A DNA stretch of 8,365 bases from Desulfonatronaceae bacterium UBA663 (GCA_002299865.1 DBNV01000035.1:13246-21610); one strand, 5' to 3'; shown: positions 1 to 6,545, numbered from the stretch's first letter. A program made the numbers and translations. The notes: generated by a model from the sequence alone, not told the origin.

Positions 1-84
1 CCAGCCATGATCGCCGACCTCTTTGGGGCCGCCACGTTCAAAGAAGGCTGTAAACGGATCGTCAACAACCATCGTTCTAGTCAT
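1..84 (-). CDS. possible 5' end of a divergent gene, cut by the window edge
   Basis: Reading leftward from an ATG at 84-82 there are 28 codons without a stop up to the window edge (begins MTRTMVVDDPF, ends EVGDHGW). The codons look plausible for a GC-rich genome. A GAAGGG box lies only 2 bases before the ATG, which is too close for a good ribosome site, and the second in-frame ATG (72-70) is too far from it at about 14 bases. I recognise no family. It matters because infB would be expected here on the plus strand, yet no plus frame reads like an IF2 C-terminus: frame 2 stops at 8-10, frame 3 at 51-53, and frame 1 runs open into the DUF503 gene. It may be a chance ORF in a spacer. Confidence 0.2.
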   Translation of the reverse strand, partial: MTRTMVVDDPFTAFFERGGPKEVGDHGW

Positions 85-99
85 GACCCTTCAATTTTT

Positions 100-438
100 A
101 TGATTATCGGTGTGCTGCATCTGGAGTTTCGACTTCACGGCAACAGTTCCCTGAAGGGCAAACGCAAGGTAGCCCAGAGCCTGAAGCAAAAACTGCGCAA
201 CAAGTTCAACTTGGCGGTTTCCGAGGTCGAGGCTCAGGACGAGCACGAACGTTTGGTTCTTGCCGCAGTTACGGTTTCCTGCGATCAGGCCAAGGTGGAA
301 AGTCGGCTGCATAAGGCCATGTCTCTGGCCGAAGCAGCGGCTCCGACGGAATTTTTGCGGGGCAACACGGAATTTTTCACGGCCAGACAGGATCCGACGC
401 AAGTCCGGGCCGACCTGCTGGAAGGAGGTCAATGGTGA
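100..438 (+). CDS. ylxP: DUF503 family protein (YlxP-like)
   Basis: Small protein of 112 residues beginning MIIGVLHLEFRLHG, followed by the family hallmarks SLKGKRKV and KFNLAVSEVEAQDEHER. DUF503/YlxP proteins are about 90-110 residues and are usually encoded between infB and rbfA. That position suggests a role near ribosome maturation; the molecular function is not something the sequence shows. I chose the ATG at 100 because family members start at this MIIGV/MVVGV segment. The open frame extends upstream to an ATG at 7, but the extra 31 residues do not resemble the family. No clear Shine-Dalgarno precedes 100 (the upstream bases are pyrimidine- and T-rich), so initiation may be weak or coupled to an upstream gene. 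Its TGA (436-438) overlaps the rbfA start. Confidence 0.85.
   Translation: MIIGVLHLEFRLHGNSSLKGKRKVAQSLKQKLRNKFNLAVSEVEAQDEHERLVLAAVTVSCDQAKVESRLHKAMSLAEAAAPTEFLRGNTEFFTARQDPTQVRADLLEGGQW
422..429 (+). promoter_or_regulatory. strong Shine-Dalgarno deciding the rbfA start
   Basis: AAGGAGGT, a full match to the 16S anti-SD, lies inside the end of the DUF503 gene. From GGAGG there are 9 bases to the ATG at 438 but only 3 to the ATG at 432. The start at 438 is therefore favoured, and it forms a TGATG stop/start junction. Confidence 0.75.
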
Positions 439-767
439 TGCGAGGAGAGGCGCCTTCTCGAAGGTCCATCCGCTTGGCGGATTTGATTCAGCGCGATTTG
501 GCCATGCTTCTGGTGGAGGAGATTCAGGATCCGCGTCTGGAGATGGTGACCATCAGCGGGGTGAAGATGAACTCGGACCTGACCATCGCCAACGTGCTCT
601 ACACCTGCACGGATGACCCCGCCCGCCGGGAGGAGATCGCCGCTTCTCTGGGCAAGGCCAAGGGATATTTGCGCAAGCTTTTGGGCCACAGGCTGAAGCT
701 GCGCACCGTCCCGGAATTGCGGTTTGAGCGTGACACCTTTCTGGAAAAGATAGTTTATGCGGGATAA
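438..767 (+). CDS. rbfA: 30S ribosome-binding factor RbfA
   Basis: RbfA binds the maturing 30S subunit near 16S helix 1 and assists late processing and cold adaptation; it is a single KH-type domain in the cytoplasm. Seen here, numbered from the ATG at 438 (109 residues): RRSIRLADLIQRDLAMLL near the N-terminus, the signature DPRL at 31-34 followed by VTISGVKMNSDL, and the KH-like segment AKGYLRKLLGHRLKLRTVPEL at about 74-94. The start at 438 is preferred to 432 from Shine-Dalgarno spacing; the 432 start would add two residues. The gene overlaps DUF503 in a TGATG junction and runs 11 bases into nrnA, so translation is probably coupled at both ends. The C-terminus is short: it stops at FLEKIVYAG, where many RbfA proteins continue with a further helix of roughly 10-20 residues. 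Confidence 0.95.
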   Translation: MRGEAPSRRSIRLADLIQRDLAMLLVEEIQDPRLEMVTISGVKMNSDLTIANVLYTCTDDPARREEIAASLGKAKGYLRKLLGHRLKLRTVPELRFERDTFLEKIVYAG

Positions 768-1752
768 CTGGCAAAAAGTTCTCCGTCTGTTGCGTGAAGA
801 AGACCGTTTCGTGGTAGCCGCGCACAACAATCCGGACGGCGACGCCTTGGGCTCCACCGCAGCCCTGGGCTGGGTTCTGGAGGCCCTGGGCAAGCAGTAC
901 TGGCTGTACAACGCTTCGCCGCTTCCCGCCCGCTTTTCATGGGTCTCCCTGCCGCAATCGTTGCACAACCGTGCTCCGTCATGGGACCCGGAGTGGTACT
1001 TTCTCCTGGATTGTGGAAATGTGTACCGCATCGGTCATGACGCGGCGATCCAATTTCCTGCGGACCGGGTGGTGAACATTGATCACCACGTTAGCAACAT
1101 CGGTTTCGGCGGCATGAATTTGGTGGAGCCAAGTCGCTCTTCGGTAGGGGAGATCATCGGCTATTTGGCCATGGATCTGGGCATTCCCTTGAGCGGCCCT
1201 TTGGGCGAAGCCGTTTATCTGGCCATGGTCACGGACACCGGCTCTTTCAGTTTTGAAAGCTCTACTCCTGAGTCCATGGAACTGGCTGCGGAAATAATCC
1301 GGCAGGGTCTGAATCCGGGGGCCTTTAACGCCCGGTTGCAAAATCAATGGCGACTGAACCGCCTGCACCTGATGGGGGAAGTGCTACGTCGTGCCCGACT
1401 CTTTTCCAATGGACGCATCGGCCTGATCACCATATCGGCAGATGATCGGGAACAGACCGGCGCGACCATTGAGGACTGCGACGACGTGGTGGATTATATC
1501 CGTCGGGTCAAGGGCATTAAGGTCGCGGTCAGCTTGCGGGAGGACGAACCCAAAAAAATCAAGTTCAGTCTGCGTTCTTTTGGAAATACGGACGTAGGCG
1601 TGATGGCCGCGGCCGTGGGCGGCGGCGGCCACAAGAACGCCTCCGGTGGAGAACTGTATTCTTCCTTGGAGCAGGCTGAGGCCTTTCTGGTCCGTCTCAT
1701 CGACAAACATCTGACCATGGCGGACAAGAACCCGGGACATCTTCCGGGCTAA
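757..1752 (+). CDS. nrnA: DHH/DHHA1 phosphoesterase, NrnA-type nanoRNase / pAp phosphatase
   Basis: Predicted cytoplasmic Mn-dependent phosphoesterase of 331 residues. NrnA-type members degrade very short oligoribonucleotides and dephosphorylate 3'-phosphoadenosine 5'-phosphate. The DHH domain shows HNNPDGDALGS (H23, D27, D29), LLDCGN (D85), the family triplet DHH at 109-111 in NIDHHVSN, and TDTGSF (D160), together the usual metal ligands. The DHHA1 substrate-binding domain ends in VGGGGHKNASGG at 287-298. Length is normal for the family. The ATG at 757 lies inside rbfA with only a weak GGAAAAG upstream, which points to translational coupling. Its place between rbfA and truB fits RNA metabolism: PNPase, encoded downstream, leaves short oligonucleotides that this enzyme could finish. 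The exact substrate preference (nanoRNA, pAp or both) is inferred from the family. Confidence 0.92.
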   Translation: MRDNWQKVLRLLREEDRFVVAAHNNPDGDALGSTAALGWVLEALGKQYWLYNASPLPARFSWVSLPQSLHNRAPSWDPEWYFLLDCGNVYRIGHDAAIQFPADRVVNIDHHVSNIGFGGMNLVEPSRSSVGEIIGYLAMDLGIPLSGPLGEAVYLAMVTDTGSFSFESSTPESMELAAEIIRQGLNPGAFNARLQNQWRLNRLHLMGEVLRRARLFSNGRIGLITISADDREQTGATIEDCDDVVDYIRRVKGIKVAVSLREDEPKKIKFSLRSFGNTDVGVMAAAVGGGGHKNASGGELYSSLEQAEAFLVRLIDKHLTMADKNPGHLPG

Positions 1753-1763
1753 AAGGCCAGGCC

Positions 1764-2750
1764 TTGGGCTCCACTGTGAAAAACACTTTCAAATCTGTCC
1801 AGGCTCATGGCCTGCTGGTCCTGAACAAGTCGCCCGGGCCGACTTCCACCCATTGCCTGGAAAAGATCAAGCGCGGCTTGGGCCAGAAGAAAATCGGTCA
1901 TGCCGGCACCCTGGATCCTCTGGCTCAGGGCGTCTTGTTGGTGCTTTTGGGTCAGGCCACAAAAATAGCGTCCTATCTTATGGAGGGCCGCAAACAGTAC
2001 CAGGGCCTGTTGCGTTTGGGAGTGGAAACAGATACCTATGACGTTTTGGGAAAGGTCGTGGCCGTTCGCGACGCTGCCCATGTGATGCCCGAACGGGCCG
2101 GGGCGGCCATCGTGCAGTGGCTTGACTTGCGGGAACAGGAGGTTCCCCCGTATTCAGCGGCAAAACACAAGGGGCGGCCTTTGTACGCCCTCAGCCGTTC
2201 GGGACAAGACGTCCCGGTGAAACGGAAACTCATAGACATTTATCAGGCGGAAGTTCTGCACATGGACCTCCCCCTGGTACGCTTTCGCGTGGAATGTTCC
2301 GCCGGTGCCTATATCCGTTCCCTGGTCCACAGCCTGGGGATACGCCTGCAGTGCGGGGCCGTGTTGGAGGAACTGATCCGTGAGCGCAGCCACCCCTTCA
2401 CTCTTGACCAGGCTCATGATTTGGAGCGTGTTCTGGGAGAGCCGGAAAGCTTGGGGGAAAAAGTGATTCCGCTTGCCGCAGCGCTTTCACAATATCCCAG
2501 CTATTGTCTCTCCGAGGATCTGGCCCGAAAAGTACGCCAGGGTGCCCGTCTGCAACGGGAGTTGTTCGGGCCGGATTCCGGTCTAATGCAGGCCGGATCA
2601 AGGGCCCTGTTTTTGGATGCCCAAGAACAGCCTCTGGCTCTGGTCGAGTTAAGGGATGTGGGTGGCCGTTTACAATGGACTGTCCTGCGCGGGCTGTTTT
2701 CAGGCCCGCTTCAGGATCCGGACCGACTCCGGACCCCATTAATTTCCTAA
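1764..2750 (+). CDS. truB: tRNA pseudouridine(55) synthase TruB
   Basis: Converts U55 in the T-loop of most tRNAs to pseudouridine. Numbered from the TTG at 1764 (328 residues; E. coli TruB is 314), the catalytic motif is HAGTLDPLAQG with the nucleophile D51. It is followed by KQYQGLLRLGVETDTYD with the conserved Y79, the PPYSAAKHKGRPLY segment, and CSAGAYIRSL at about 178-187. The last 90 or so residues form the C-terminal TruB/PUA-like region and are less conserved. Start choice: TTG at 1764 has AAAAGG at 1751-1756 with 7 bases between, while the GTG at 1776 would give a protein four residues shorter with only a GGG upstream. Both keep every motif. The gene begins 11 bases after the nrnA stop and belongs to the same transcription unit. 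Confidence 0.95.
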   Translation: MGSTVKNTFKSVQAHGLLVLNKSPGPTSTHCLEKIKRGLGQKKIGHAGTLDPLAQGVLLVLLGQATKIASYLMEGRKQYQGLLRLGVETDTYDVLGKVVAVRDAAHVMPERAGAAIVQWLDLREQEVPPYSAAKHKGRPLYALSRSGQDVPVKRKLIDIYQAEVLHMDLPLVRFRVECSAGAYIRSLVHSLGIRLQCGAVLEELIRERSHPFTLDQAHDLERVLGEPESLGEKVIPLAAALSQYPSYCLSEDLARKVRQGARLQRELFGPDSGLMQAGSRALFLDAQEQPLALVELRDVGGRLQWTVLRGLFSGPLQDPDRLRTPLIS

Positions 2751-2781
2751 AAAAGGAAGAATCCCTAAGGAGGAGACCGCT

Positions 2782-3051
2782 GTGGTCATGAGTTCCGAGA
2801 AAAAAACCAAAATCATCGCGAAATACCGGCTCAAGGAGGGCGACACCGGCTCGCCCGAGGTGCAGGTGGCGCTTCTGACCCACCGCATCAATGATTTGAC
2901 CGGGCATTTCAAAACCCACAAAAAGGACTTTCATTCCCGCACCGGCTTGCTCAAGCTGGTCGGAAAGCGAAGGAATTTGTTGAACTATCTCAAGAAAAAA
3001 GACATCGCGCGCTACCGCGAGATCATTGAACGCCTCAACCTGCGCAAGTAG
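2782..3051 (+). CDS. rpsO: 30S ribosomal protein S15
   Basis: Primary 16S-binding protein of the platform that helps form intersubunit bridge B4. From the GTG at 2782 it is 89 residues, the same length as E. coli S15. Signatures visible are DTGSPEVQVALLT at 21-33, HFKTHKKDFHSR at 42-53 (the H42, D49 and S52 rRNA-contact positions), and LLNYLKKKDIARY. AAGGAGG at 2767-2773 sits 8 bases before the GTG but 14 before the ATG at 2788. GTG is therefore the better start, although a protein beginning MSSEKK at 2788 cannot be excluded. It follows truB by 31 bases and precedes pnp, the classic rpsO-pnp pairing. I saw no clear S15 autoregulatory pseudoknot in the short leader. Confidence 0.97.
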   Translation: MVMSSEKKTKIIAKYRLKEGDTGSPEVQVALLTHRINDLTGHFKTHKKDFHSRTGLLKLVGKRRNLLNYLKKKDIARYREIIERLNLRK

Positions 3052-3068
3052 CCGCCGCGCATGTTTTA

Positions 3069-3118
3069 GGAGGGTCTGCCCGGGCTGTTTGAAGGAGCAT
3101 GCCCGGGCCCAGCCCTCC
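3069..3118 (+). promoter_or_regulatory. long GC-rich hairpin in the rpsO-pnp spacer
   Basis: GGAGGG (3069-3074) pairs with CCCTCC (3113-3118), CT (3076-3077) with AG (3111-3112), and GCCCGGGC (3078-3085) with GCCCGGGC (3101-3108). The loop is 15 bases (3086-3100), with small bulges at 3075 and 3109-3110. No T-run follows, so it is not a standard intrinsic terminator. In E. coli the same spacer holds a terminator and an RNase III-cut stem through which PNPase controls its own mRNA. The placement here suggests a similar processing or autoregulatory element, by inference. Confidence 0.7.
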
Positions 3119-3151
3119 CCACTTCTATAGCTAAAGGACAAGACGATAAAA

Positions 3152-5359
3152 ATGAGCGATCTTTTTAAGACCACAAGGTTAACAACGACAATCGGCGGCA
3201 AGGAATTCATCATCGAGACCGGACGCATGGCCAACCAGGCCGACGGCGCGGTTTGGGTGCAATGCGGCGACACCGTGGTGCTGGTCACCGCCGTGGCTCA
3301 GGTTCCGGACCGGGAGGTTTCCTTTCTGCCCCTGACCGTCAATTATCAGGAGATGTCATATGCCGCCGGGCAGATTCCCGGCAATTTTTTCAGGCGCGAA
3401 ATCGGTCGGCCTAGCGACTGGGAAACCCTGGTTTCCCGTGTTATCGATCGTCCCATCCGCCCGCTGTTTCCAAAAAAATGCTCCGTGGAAACCCAGGTCA
3501 TCGCCACGGTGCTTTCAGCGGACCCGAACAACGATCCGGATGTTTTGGCCTTGACCGGGGCCTCTGCGGCCCTGCACTTGTCCAAGATTCCTTTTCTGGG
3601 GCCGGTGGCCGGGATCCGGGTGGGCTGCATCAACGGCAAATTCGTGCTCAACCCCAGTTTCAAGGAACTGGAGGAGAGCACTTTGAACATGATCATGGCC
3701 GCGTCCCGGGACGCCGTGGTCATGGTGGAAGCCGGCGCGAACTTCGTGCCTGAATCCATAATCACCGAGGCCCTGGAGTGGGGGCAGGCGCAGATCATTC
3801 CGCTTTTGGACATCCAGGAAGAGCTGCGTGAAAAGGTTGGTAAACTCAAAATCGCGCCCAAGTTAACCATCATCGACCCCGAGCTGACCGCGGCCGTGCG
3901 CGACTTGGCCGAGGCCAAGCTGGAGAAGGCCCTGCGCATCCCCATGAAACAGGAACGCAAGGAAGCCCAGAAGGCCGTTCAACAGGATGTGCTCCAAGGG
4001 CTTTTGGAACAGGGAGTGGACATCCAGGCCGTGGCCTCCCAGGTGGATGATATTTTGGAGGTTCTGGAAAAGGAGCTGATGCGCAAGCGCATCAGCAAGG
4101 AGCATAAGCGTCTGGACGGCCGGGACCTGACCACGGTGAGGCCCATTGACATCCAGATCGGCCTGTTGCCCAGGACCCACGGCTCGGCCCTGTTCGCCAG
4201 GGGCGAAACCAAGGTCCTGGCCGTGGCCACCATGGGCAGCACCCGGGACGAGCAACGCCTGGACACTCTGGGCGGGGAGAGCACCAAACGATTCATGCTC
4301 CATTATAATTTTCCGCCCTATTGCGTGGGCGAGGCAAAAACACTGCGCGGACCGAGCCGCCGGGATATCGGCCACGGCCAACTGGCCGAGCGGGCCCTGC
4401 TGCCTGTGCTGCCCCAACCCGAGGACTATCCCTTTACCTTGCGCATTGTCTCCGAGGTCATGGAGAGCAACGGCTCCTCTTCCATGGCCACGGTCTGCGG
4501 GGCGTCCCTGGCCCTGATGGATGCGGGCGTGCCTATTTCCGAGCCTGTGGCCGGCATTGCCATGGGTCTGATCAAGGAAGGGGACGACTTCTTGGTACTG
4601 ACAGACATCCTGGGCGCGGAAGATCGTCTGGGCGACATGGACTTCAAGGTCGCGGGCACAGCCCAGGGCATCACGTCCCTGCAAATGGACATCAAGATTG
4701 CTGGCATTCCCACCGACGTGCTCAGCCGGGCCCTGGAGCAGGCCAGGCAGGCCAGACTGCACATTCTCGGGGAGATGAACAAGGTTCTGGACAAGCCTCG
4801 CGAGGAACTGTCCCCCTACGCCCCGCAGCTCAGCGTGGTGCATATCAACCCGGAGAAGATCCGCGAAGTGATCGGTCCCGGCGGGAAGACGGTCAAGGCC
4901 ATTACCGCAGCCACGGGCGCGTCCATTGACATCGACGACTCCGGCAAGATTTCCATTTTCGCGCCCACCAAGGAGGCCCTGGACATGGCCGTGGCCATGG
5001 TCACCTTCTACAATCAGGTGCCGGAAATCGGCAAGGACTATACCGGGCGAGTGAAAAAAATCATCGAGTTCGGCGCGGTGGTGGAGATTCTGCCCGGCGT
5101 GGAAGGTCTGGTCCATGTCTCTCAACTGGACACCTCCCGGGTGGAGCAGCCTTCGGACGTGGTCCAACTGGGCCAGGAACTGAAGATCAAGGTCATCGCA
5201 GTGGAACCTTCCGGCCGTGTACGTCTGTCCCGCAAGGCAGTGATCATGGAGGAACGCGGCGAGATCTTTGACATAGCCTCGGCGGTCAGGCCCTTAGGCC
5301 CGCGACGGGACGGCGGACAAGATCGCGACCGGGGTCGGGGAGACCGGAACCGGCGTTGA
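3152..5359 (+). CDS. pnp: polyribonucleotide nucleotidyltransferase (PNPase)
   Basis: Phosphate-dependent 3'-5' exoribonuclease that also makes RNA tails; it acts as a cytoplasmic trimer, often in RNA-decay complexes. The 735 residues show the full order. First RNase PH core: FFRREIGRP at 79-87 and DRPIRPLFP. Helical linker up to about 320. Second, catalytic RNase PH core: LDGRDL, RRDIGHG, and TDILGAEDRLGDMDFKV, where D485 and D491 match E. coli D486 and D492. KH domain at about 556-615, with IGPGGK at 574-579. S1 domain at about 629-697 (YTGRVKKIIEFGAVVEI...RVRLSRKAV). A basic Arg/Gly/Asp tail follows, ending RGRGDRNRR. Relative to the E. coli enzyme as I recall it, there is one extra residue (I84) in the FFRRE-GRP loop. 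AAAGGA at 3133-3138 lies 13 bases before the ATG, a little far. The upstream hairpin probably controls expression. Confidence 0.98.
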   Translation: MSDLFKTTRLTTTIGGKEFIIETGRMANQADGAVWVQCGDTVVLVTAVAQVPDREVSFLPLTVNYQEMSYAAGQIPGNFFRREIGRPSDWETLVSRVIDRPIRPLFPKKCSVETQVIATVLSADPNNDPDVLALTGASAALHLSKIPFLGPVAGIRVGCINGKFVLNPSFKELEESTLNMIMAASRDAVVMVEAGANFVPESIITEALEWGQAQIIPLLDIQEELREKVGKLKIAPKLTIIDPELTAAVRDLAEAKLEKALRIPMKQERKEAQKAVQQDVLQGLLEQGVDIQAVASQVDDILEVLEKELMRKRISKEHKRLDGRDLTTVRPIDIQIGLLPRTHGSALFARGETKVLAVATMGSTRDEQRLDTLGGESTKRFMLHYNFPPYCVGEAKTLRGPSRRDIGHGQLAERALLPVLPQPEDYPFTLRIVSEVMESNGSSSMATVCGASLALMDAGVPISEPVAGIAMGLIKEGDDFLVLTDILGAEDRLGDMDFKVAGTAQGITSLQMDIKIAGIPTDVLSRALEQARQARLHILGEMNKVLDKPREELSPYAPQLSVVHINPEKIREVIGPGGKTVKAITAATGASIDIDDSGKISIFAPTKEALDMAVAMVTFYNQVPEIGKDYTGRVKKIIEFGAVVEILPGVEGLVHVSQLDTSRVEQPSDVVQLGQELKIKVIAVEPSGRVRLSRKAVIMEERGEIFDIASAVRPLGPRRDGGQDRDRGRGDRNRR

Positions 5360-5380
5360 AATTGCAAGCTTGAAACGGTT

Positions 5381-5407
5381 AAGAAGACGCTTTTAGCGTC
5401 TTTTTTC
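5381..5407 (+). terminator. intrinsic terminator after pnp
   Basis: AAGACGC (5384-5390) pairs with GCGTCTT (5396-5402). T5391-A5395 can close the stem to a TTT loop, and bases 5381-5383 can extend it outward into the T-run. The T-run 5401-5406 follows directly. It starts 21 bases after the pnp stop and ends the housekeeping operon. Read on the minus strand the same stem is followed by CTTCTTAA, a weak T-tract, so it may also partly stop transcripts arriving from the opposite operon. Confidence 0.88.
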
Positions 5408-5657
5408 ATTTGTCATCTCTCGCCGTTCCTTCAGTCGAGCGGACGTGCTTTTATGGTGCATGGCTACCTCATGAACGCCCATTGCGTCACGCCACAACAG
5501 GTGGACTGGAGTCGCCAGCCGTCCCCGGGACCAGGCCCTTGATCAGTCCATCTAGACCGCTCCGGAATCACCCCCGACCGGTCCGCTTCTGGCCGAACAT
5601 GTGGGCCTCGCCGGCGCTCTTCGCGCTGGAGCAGCAAACAAGGCTGATCTTCTGAAG
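5408..5657. other. non-coding spacer between two convergent operons
   Basis: This stretch separates the pnp terminator from the stop codon of the minus-strand ABC ATPase. Short open frames on both strands (up to 81 codons, starting at TTG) have no usable ribosome site, unnatural composition rich in Arg and Pro, and no family resemblance, so I do not call a gene. The one structure I see is CCGGCGC (5611-5617) pairing with GCGCTGG (5623-5629) around a five-base loop. On the minus strand the equivalent stem has one A-C mismatch and a GAAGA loop, about 30 bases past the ATPase stop and without a T-run. Confidence 0.5.
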
Positions 5658-6335
5658 TCAATCAGGTTTGCCGAGCAACCGCCCGTCCGCAAGGCGCAGG
5701 ATACGCCCGGCGTACCGGGCGTATTCCTCGCTGTGAGTGACCATGACGACGGTCCGGCCCTTGGCGTTGAGGCGGGCGAGCAGGTCCATGACTTCGGCTG
5801 CGGTTTTGCTGTCCAGATTGCCCGTGGGCTCGTCGGCCAGGAGGATCGGCGGGTCGTTGACCACGGCCCGAGCAATGGCCACCCGCTCCTGTTCGCCGCC
5901 GGAAATCTCGCTGGGCAGCCGCCGGGCTTTTTTGTCCAACCCCATTTCGGCCAGGACCGCCAGGGCACGCTTCTCCTTGTTCTTGCGGGGCTCGGCAATC
6001 ACGGCCAGGGGGATCATCACGTTTTCCAGGACGTTCAGATAAGGCAGCAGGTGGAAGCTCTGGAACACGAAACCCAGGTATTCCCGGCGAAAATCCGCCC
6101 GCTGGTCCTGGTTCAGTTCATAGATGTTCAGGTCGTCCACGGTGAGAGTGCCGGACGTGGGTGTGTTCAGTGCGCCAAGAATGGAAAGCAGCGTGGATTT
6201 GCCCGAGCCGGACTGGCCCATGACGGCCAGGAACTCACCGGTCGTGATGCGCAGACTGACCTGGTCCAGGGCAATCGCAGCGGCGTCGCCCTGGCCGTAC
6301 TGTTTGCTTAAATCAGTGGCGATGATCTCGCTCAC
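5658..6335 (-). CDS. ABC transporter ATP-binding protein, LolD/MacB type
   Basis: Cytoplasmic ATPase of 225 residues that would power the MacB-type permease encoded upstream in the same operon. Motifs in order are Walker A GQSGSGKST (40-48), Q-loop FVFQSFHLLP (Q92), signature ISGGEQERVAIARA (144-157), Walker B ILLADEP with D168 and E169 followed by TGNLDS, and H-loop H201 in VTHSEEYA. All catalytic residues are present. Length and the TGNLD/FQSFHLLP style match the LolD, MacB-N and FtsE group, which serves FtsX-like permeases. The start is a GTG at 6335-6333, with AGAGGA at 6348-6343 giving 7 bases of spacing. Unlike the two upstream genes it is not overlapped: 210 bases separate it from the permease. 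It need not be a lipoprotein exporter; the DUF2318 neighbour points to the iron-associated P19-type system. Confidence 0.93.
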   Translation of the reverse strand: MSEIIATDLSKQYGQGDAAAIALDQVSLRITTGEFLAVMGQSGSGKSTLLSILGALNTPTSGTLTVDDLNIYELNQDQRADFRREYLGFVFQSFHLLPYLNVLENVMIPLAVIAEPRKNKEKRALAVLAEMGLDKKARRLPSEISGGEQERVAIARAVVNDPPILLADEPTGNLDSKTAAEVMDLLARLNAKGRTVVMVTHSEEYARYAGRILRLADGRLLGKPD

Positions 6336-6420
6336 GATAATTTCCTCTTGGTAATTGCTTGTGTCGGGTGATCAATCGTACACGTACCCGTAAACGAAAA
6401 AACTTCCAAAATCCCGCACA

Positions 6421-6435
6421 ACGCATCGACTGCGT
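6421..6435. repeat. inverted repeat ACGCA-N5-TGCGT
   Basis: A perfect 5-base dyad around TCGAC, 86 bases upstream of the GTG start of the ABC ATPase gene. It is operator-like in shape, but the arms are short enough to occur by chance. I assign no regulator. Confidence 0.3.
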
Positions 6436-6513
6436 GCAACGTGAACGTGGACATGTATGGACATGGGGACGTTTTTAGCGGTCCGGTTCCGCGGGGATTG
6501 AATTCTTGCCCGG

Positions 6514-6525
6514 ATTGCACGCAAT
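6514..6525. repeat. inverted repeat ATTGC-AC-GCAAT
   Basis: A perfect dyad with a two-base centre, 20 bases past the permease stop. The centre is too small for an RNA hairpin loop unless inner pairs open, so it looks more like a protein-binding dyad than a terminator. No T-run follows on the minus strand. The arms are short and could be chance. Confidence 0.3.
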
Positions 6526-6545
6526 TCACGATAATCTCGGCGGAA

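Larger units (their letters stand above)
6336..6545 (-). other. 210-base spacer inside the ABC operon, with small dyads
   Basis: This is an unusually long gap for an operon whose first two genes overlap. A 65-codon frame (6529 to 6332) runs through it into the ATPase start, but its only early start is GTG without a Shine-Dalgarno, and the residues resemble neither a permease nor a thioredoxin, so I do not call it. It holds perfect short inverted repeats: ATTGC/GCAAT at 6514-6525, GCGG/CCGC around 6479-6495, and ACGCA/TGCGT at 6421-6435. There is also a tandem GGACATG pair near 6450-6466. I see no convincing sigma70 promoter for the ATPase gene. It could hold an internal promoter, an mRNA-processing element, or the remains of a lost gene. 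Confidence 0.5.

Noticed and set aside
740..800. Frameshift joining RbfA to the NrnA N-terminus
   Set aside because: The NrnA start region fits its own family and an in-frame TAG at 751-753 precedes it, so a simple overlap of two genes explains the sequence.
3069..3118. Reading the rpsO-pnp hairpin as a transcription terminator
   Set aside because: No T-run follows the stem, and pnp has no obvious separate promoter in the few bases that remain.
3863..5167. Long minus-strand open frame (434 codons) opposite pnp
   Set aside because: It is rich in His, Gly and Gln, as expected for the reverse complement of a GC-rich gene, and lies fully inside pnp, whose every domain is intact.
5410..5655. 81-codon plus-strand frame after the pnp terminator
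   Set aside because: It starts at TTG directly after the terminator T-run, has no ribosome site, and its residues look like random GC-rich translation.
5464..5661. 65-codon minus-strand frame whose TTG overlaps the ATPase stop (TTGA)
   Set aside because: The stop/start overlap is suggestive, but there is no Shine-Dalgarno, the composition is Arg/Gly/Pro-rich and no domain is visible.
6332..6529. 65-codon minus-strand frame filling the gap before the ATPase gene
   Set aside because: It begins at GTG without a ribosome site, has no hydrophobic helices expected of a second permease, and shows no family signature.
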